In this document: in pieces, positions 6,088-9,229 of the stretch
Numbering within the stretch: position 1 is the first letter of the stretch
How the letters are laid out: each line of letters opens with the position of its first letter
Assembly (NCBI GenBank): GCA_003567055.1
Contig: PXAW01000558.1
Location: forward strand, 1 to 9,229
Reading direction: 5' to 3'
From: Hyphomicrobiales bacterium
Lineage (GTDB): Bacteria; Pseudomonadota; Alphaproteobacteria; Rhizobiales; Beijerinckiaceae
DNA length: 9,229 nt
The notes under the pieces: model-generated
What the model was told of the DNA's origin: nothing
Seen by the model: only the letters and a program-made list of their open reading frames with translations
Database searches by the model: none
Position numbers and translations under genes: made by a program

Positions 6088-6116
6088 GGCGCGCCCCCCG
6101 CCCCGGGCGGCGCGCC
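6088..6116. repeat. GC-rich inverted repeat downstream of the LOG gene
   Basis: Two copies of the self-complementary octamer GGCGCGCC (6088-6095 and 6109-6116) flank CCGCCC-C-GGGCGG (6098-6110), which is itself an inverted repeat. The minus-strand LOG transcript enters this structure 11 bases past its stop codon at 6127. The stem would be very stable but has no T-run on either side, so it is better described as a possible 3'-end stabilising or transcription-pausing hairpin than an intrinsic terminator. It separates the LOG gene from the tRNA-Leu gene. Confidence 0.5.
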
Positions 6117-6126
6117 CCTGCCTCTC

Positions 6127-6735
6127 TCAGAACCGGCTTTCGATCAGCGATTCGTCATGCGCGTCGCCTTCGCCGCGCCGGCGGGCGGCATCGCGCAGCA
6201 TGCCGATCACGTCGTCCGGGCGCTCGGCCACGAGATAATTCAGCTCCATGCCGGCGCGGATGAAGCCGCTCTGGCGCATATGGGCGAGCAGAACCAGCAG
6301 CGGCTTGTAGAAATCGGCGACCGAGAGCATCAGGATCGGCTTGCGGTGGCGACCGAGCTGGGCCCAGGTCATCTGTTCGACCAGCTCCTCCAGCGTGCCG
6401 ATCCCGCCGGGCAGGGCGACGAAGGCATCAGCCTTCTCGAACATCATCTGCTTGCGGGTATGCATGTCGGAAACGACGATGGTATCCTGCACATCGGAGA
6501 GCATGCGCTCCTTGGCCATCAGGAAATCGGGAATGATTCCCGTGACATGGCCGCCATGATCGAGCACTGAGCGGGCCACCGTCCCCATCAGGCCGATGGC
6601 GCCGCCGCCATAGACGAGGCCGATATTCTCCGCGGCCATGGCGCGCCCGAGCGCCTTCGCCGCTGCGGCAAAGGCCGGATCGCTCCCGGAACCGGAGCCG
6701 CAATACACACAAATGGAGCGGATGGTATTCATCAT
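6127..6735 (-). CDS. LOG family protein (nucleoside 5'-monophosphate phosphoribohydrolase)
   Basis: The product, 202 residues from ATG 6735-6733, belongs to the TIGR00730/LOG family of Rossmann-like enzymes. Characterised members release the base from cytokinin riboside 5'-monophosphates, and bacterial members act on AMP or other nucleotides. Signature segments are CVYCGSGSG (9-17), GLVYGGGAIGLMG (39-51), MHTRKQMMFEKAD with R94 and K95, and the hallmark PGGIGTLEE (109-117). The R/K and PGGxGTxxE residues form the active site in this family. ATG 6732 is an equally good start (GGACGA upstream), and an ATG at 6789 would add 18 residues before the conserved core. The C-terminal tail after RPDDVIGMLRDA is charged and probably disordered. 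It is divergent from the LysM gene. Whether the physiological product is a cytokinin base or nucleotide salvage cannot be told from sequence. Confidence 0.92.
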   Translation of the reverse strand: MMNTIRSICVYCGSGSGSDPAFAAAAKALGRAMAAENIGLVYGGGAIGLMGTVARSVLDHGGHVTGIIPDFLMAKERMLSDVQDTIVVSDMHTRKQMMFEKADAFVALPGGIGTLEELVEQMTWAQLGRHRKPILMLSVADFYKPLLVLLAHMRQSGFIRAGMELNYLVAERPDDVIGMLRDAARRRGEGDAHDESLIESRF

Positions 6736-6873
6736 TTCGTCCGTTTTTGTCCCAAGTTTGGTCAAACCATTGCATTTAGCCGTTTTCACGCCTTAACGAA
6801 CCGTGTAAACCCTTGCCGTCTACGGAAATTTTGCGCCGCAACGCAGTGGCGCATCCGCATTGGAGACCGCGCC
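6736..6873. other. Divergent promoter region between LOG and LysM genes
   Basis: These 138 bases are AT-richer than the surrounding genes and must drive the LOG gene leftward and the LysM gene rightward. GTTTG-GT-CAAAC (6756-6767) is a short inverted repeat about 20 bases before the LOG start, placed where a repressor could act. TTAA-N7-TGTA (6793-6807) is a poor partial match to the CtrA box TTAA-N7-TTAA. No standard -35/-10 pair stands out on either strand. Confidence 0.4.
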
Positions 6874-8718
6874 GTGATCTTTGGTCTGTCTCGTTCCGTC
6901 TTCTTCGCCGGGCTCATCGCGACCGCCGGTGCTGCAGGCGGGCTCTGGTACGTTCTGAGTGAGGATGAGCGCAGCGCGCCCGTCGCGCAACGGGAATCTG
7001 TCGCCACACAGGAAGCCGCGCCGTCGCAGCCCGGGGCGCGGGCGCCTGCCGAAGAGACCGCGCAGGTCGAGGCGCAGCCGGAAGAAGCTGCGGATGCACC
7101 ATCCGACGATCCGGCCACCAGAACGCCGGCCGCCGATGAGACAGCCGCGCAAGCAAGCCGCGACGGCATTGAAGACATGGCACAAGACGCCCTCGCGGAA
7201 AGCGATGCCGAGACCGTGCAGATCGAAACACTGATCGAGGAGGATGTCGCCGCCCTCGGCGATCCCGCCGCGCCTGCGCCTGCGCTCGAATCCGAACCGG
7301 AAGTCGCGCAGCCGCGCCTGCCGGCCTTCGATACGGTCCGCGTCGAGCCCACCGGCGAGGCCGTCATTGCCGGGCGCGACGCGCCTGAAGGCGATGTGGC
7401 CCTGTTGCGCAACGGGGAGGTTTACGACGAGACCTTCGCCGGCCCCTCCGGCGCCTTCGTCTTCATCCCCCAGCCGTTTCCGGTCGGTACCAGTGATGTC
7501 GCGCTGCGCGCCACCGATGCGCAGGGCAATGTGCTGATGTCGCGCGAAAGCGTCACCATCATCGTCGATGCCGAGCGCGCGCGCATGCCGATGGTCGCGC
7601 TCACGGCGCCCGGACGCCCCACCGAAGTGCTCTCGCGCCCCGAGCCGGTGCAGATCGCAGAAGTCGCAGCGCAGGACGCGTCAGCCGAGATGGCGATGGA
7701 AGCGCGCCCGACGCGCGATGATACCGGCGAGCCCGGTGACGCCGCAGAGGCGCCCGCCGGTAGCGATGCCGCCGGGACGGATGTCGCGCAGCAAGCCGCT
7801 CCGGAAACCGCCGCGCCCGAATCCGATGCCAGTGATGCCGCTACTGCCGGGACGACCACGCCCGCGCCTGATGCGCCGCCGGCCGACGAAACCGGGACGG
7901 AGGTCGCGGGAATCGATCCGGAAGCCGATACGACGGCAGAGCCCGTCAGCGAGCGCGCCGGTGTGCGCATCGTCGCCGTCGAGGCCGAGACCGGGGGCGG
8001 CCTCTTCGTCTCCGGTGAAGCCGATGCCCAGGCGGCGATCCGGCTCTACCTGAACGACACGCTGGTCGCGCGGGCCGAGGCCGATGACGCCGGCGACATC
8101 TCCTTCGCCATCAGGCGCGGTGTGCGGGCCGGGCGTTATCAGGTGCGGCTCGACGATGTCGATCCGGCGACCGGCACGGTGCTCTCGCGCGCCGAGGTCG
8201 GGTTCACCGTCCCCGAGGCGATGGCGGCCCTGCCCGAGCCGGAATCGGCTCCCGCCGCACAAGCCCGCGCGCCGACAGCTGCTGCCGCGCAGGACACGGA
8301 GGCCGAGCAGGCCGAATCCCCGGCAGCCGAGTCCGCGGTAACCGAGGCTGAGGTCGCCGAGGCTCACGATAGCGCAGCGCGCGCGCCGCAACGCGACGCC
8401 GAAGCCGCCGACGCGACGCCGGGCATCACCGCCGAAGCCGAATCGTCCTTCCCCGCGCCGGCAGCCGTCGCGGAGCGCGCCGAAGCGACGGTCACCGTCC
8501 CCGAGCTTTCCACCGCCCTGGTCGAGCGCGGCGACAGCCTGTGGCGCATCAGCCGGCAGGTTTATGGGCGCGGCGTCCGCTATACGGAGATCTTCGAAGC
8601 CAATCAGGACCAGATCCGCAACCCGAATCTGATCTATCCGGGCCAGGTCTTCGTGCTGCCGCCGGATGTGGAGGCTGCGCAGGATGGTCAGGACGCCGAA
8701 GCACCCGCCGCGCAGTGA
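6874..8718 (+). CDS. Membrane-anchored LysM protein with two Ig-like segments
   Basis: The 614-residue product starts at GTG 6874 with GGAG (6862-6865) 8 bases upstream. Residues 5-28 form one hydrophobic helix with a short cytoplasmic N-terminus, so the rest should be periplasmic. A long acidic Ala/Pro/Glu linker (30-150) leads to a beta-rich Ig-like segment (152-232: TVRVEPTGEAVIAGRDAPEG through VTIIVDAE). A second low-complexity linker (233-360) precedes another Ig-like segment (362-447: GVRIVAVEAETGGGLFVSGE through AEVGFTVPE). A third linker then reaches a C-terminal LysM domain (547-596) with the typical VERGDSLWRIS start, IFEANQDQI middle and NPNLIYPGQVFVLP end. LysM binds the N-acetylglucosamine backbone of peptidoglycan, so the protein probably tethers inner membrane to cell wall. 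The linkers are strongly acidic and carry small imperfect repeats such as AGTDVA (300-305) and TGTEVA (340-345). No catalytic domain is visible. Confidence 0.9.
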   Translation: MIFGLSRSVFFAGLIATAGAAGGLWYVLSEDERSAPVAQRESVATQEAAPSQPGARAPAEETAQVEAQPEEAADAPSDDPATRTPAADETAAQASRDGIEDMAQDALAESDAETVQIETLIEEDVAALGDPAAPAPALESEPEVAQPRLPAFDTVRVEPTGEAVIAGRDAPEGDVALLRNGEVYDETFAGPSGAFVFIPQPFPVGTSDVALRATDAQGNVLMSRESVTIIVDAERARMPMVALTAPGRPTEVLSRPEPVQIAEVAAQDASAEMAMEARPTRDDTGEPGDAAEAPAGSDAAGTDVAQQAAPETAAPESDASDAATAGTTTPAPDAPPADETGTEVAGIDPEADTTAEPVSERAGVRIVAVEAETGGGLFVSGEADAQAAIRLYLNDTLVARAEADDAGDISFAIRRGVRAGRYQVRLDDVDPATGTVLSRAEVGFTVPEAMAALPEPESAPAAQARAPTAAAAQDTEAEQAESPAAESAVTEAEVAEAHDSAARAPQRDAEAADATPGITAEAESSFPAPAAVAERAEATVTVPELSTALVERGDSLWRISRQVYGRGVRYTEIFEANQDQIRNPNLIYPGQVFVLPPDVEAAQDGQDAEAPAAQ

Positions 8719-8792
8719 CGCCTCCCCTTCTCATGGGACGCTCTGACGCTATCTGATGGAGATCGTTCCAAGACCGCGCCGGAGGCAGCCGC

Positions 8793-9229
8793 ATGAGCAC
8801 GCGTGACCGCGAAGCAAACCGTTTTTCAGCCCGCGCAACCCGCTACGCCCGCGTGGGCGCCAATGTCGGGGCGGTGGCCGCGCGTGCCGCGGGTTCGCGG
8901 TTGTTCGGTACCAAGGGACAGGCCAATCCGGAAAATGCAGCCGCGCTCGCCCAGGCACTGGGCGGTCTCAAGGGGCCGATCATGAAGGTGGCGCAACTGC
9001 TCGCCACCATTCCCGAGGCGGTGCCGCCGGAATATGCGGCGGAATTGCAAAAGCTCCAATCGGAAGCGCCGCCCATGGGCGCCGCCTTCGTCAAGCGCCG
9101 CATGCAGACGGAACTCGGCGCGGGATGGCGGGAACGCTTCGGCGAATTCGACCTCAAGCCCGCCGCCGCAGCCTCTCTCGGCCAGGTGCATCGCGCCACC
9201 ACGCTGGACGGGCAACCGCTCGCCTGCAA
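8793..9229 (+). CDS. ABC1/UbiB-family atypical kinase, 5' part
   Basis: An open frame from ATG 8793, with GGAGG (8781-8785) 7 bases upstream, runs off the right edge after 145 codons. Family features present are a basic N-terminus, GGLKGPIMKVAQLLA (57-71) with KVAQ in place of the KxGQ motif of COQ8/ADCK proteins, TIPEAVPPEYAAELQKLQ, and the alanine-rich nucleotide loop AAAASLGQVHRA (124-135). The visible sequence ends at PLAC, immediately before the expected catalytic lysine of the third beta strand. ABC1 kinases are needed for ubiquinone synthesis (UbiB, Coq8) or other isoprenoid-lipid processes. This alphaproteobacterial form is usually annotated only as an AarF/ABC1/UbiB kinase family protein. 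It follows the LysM gene after 74 bases on the same strand and could be cotranscribed with it. Confidence 0.88.
   Translation, partial: MSTRDREANRFSARATRYARVGANVGAVAARAAGSRLFGTKGQANPENAAALAQALGGLKGPIMKVAQLLATIPEAVPPEYAAELQKLQSEAPPMGAAFVKRRMQTELGAGWRERFGEFDLKPAAAASLGQVHRATTLDGQPLAC

Noticed and set aside
6793..6807. CtrA-like box TTAA-N7-TGTA upstream of the LysM gene
   Set aside because: The second half-site matches only partly the TTAA-N7-TTAA consensus, and short AT motifs are expected in an AT-richer promoter region.
8719..8792. Possible terminator after the LysM gene
   Set aside because: The 74-base gap has no stem of useful length and no T-run. Nothing supports termination, so the ABC1 gene may be read from the same transcript.

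Overview
The window is high-GC DNA (strong G/C bias at third codon positions, GTG/TTG starts) that reads as an ordinary chromosomal segment of an alphaproteobacterium, most likely a Hyphomicrobiales (Rhizobiales) member. The pointers are an invasion-associated-locus-B (IalB) type protein, a seven-transmembrane GGDEF/EAL receptor built like rhizobial RgsP, an alphaproteobacterial-style PyrE, and an ABC1 kinase with a KVAQ motif. The genus cannot be fixed from sequence alone. I see no insertion sequence, prophage, CRISPR array or rRNA.

Layout. Bases 1-113 (minus) are the N-terminus, with signal peptide, of an exported protein that runs off the left edge. Bases 114-698 have no convincing gene but hold regulatory-looking structure: two overlapping, competing inverted repeats at 199-238, an FNR/FixK-type palindrome at 269-282 and a spaced inverted repeat at 296-318. 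Four plus-strand genes follow: a secreted IalB-family protein (699-1241), a lipoprotein of unknown function (1320-1973) preceded by two adjacent perfect hairpins, a 960-residue RgsP-like receptor with periplasmic, 7TM, PAS, GGDEF and EAL parts (2142-5024), and pyrE (5174-5866). The 3' end of the receptor gene runs into a four-unit 14-bp tandem repeat (5010-5065) in the pyrE leader.

Converging on pyrE, on the minus strand, are tRNA-Leu(UAA) (5892-5976, CCA encoded) and a LOG-family nucleotide phosphoribohydrolase (6127-6735), separated by a very GC-rich inverted repeat. Divergent from the LOG gene is a 614-residue membrane-anchored protein with two Ig-like segments and a C-terminal LysM domain (6874-8718). 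The 5' part of an ABC1/UbiB-family atypical kinase gene (8793 to the right edge) follows.

How they relate. Several products act at the cell envelope: the left-edge exported protein, the IalB protein, the lipoprotein, the 7TM receptor and the LysM protein. The rest is housekeeping: pyrimidine synthesis, a leucine tRNA, nucleotide-monophosphate hydrolysis, and a probable isoprenoid-quinone-related kinase. The most notable item is the receptor. Its GGDEF motif is altered to NGDRF, its EAL domain has lost one aspartate of the DDFG motif and carries two further conservative changes, and its RxxD inhibitory site is kept. It looks like a c-di-GMP sensor or scaffold rather than a full enzyme.
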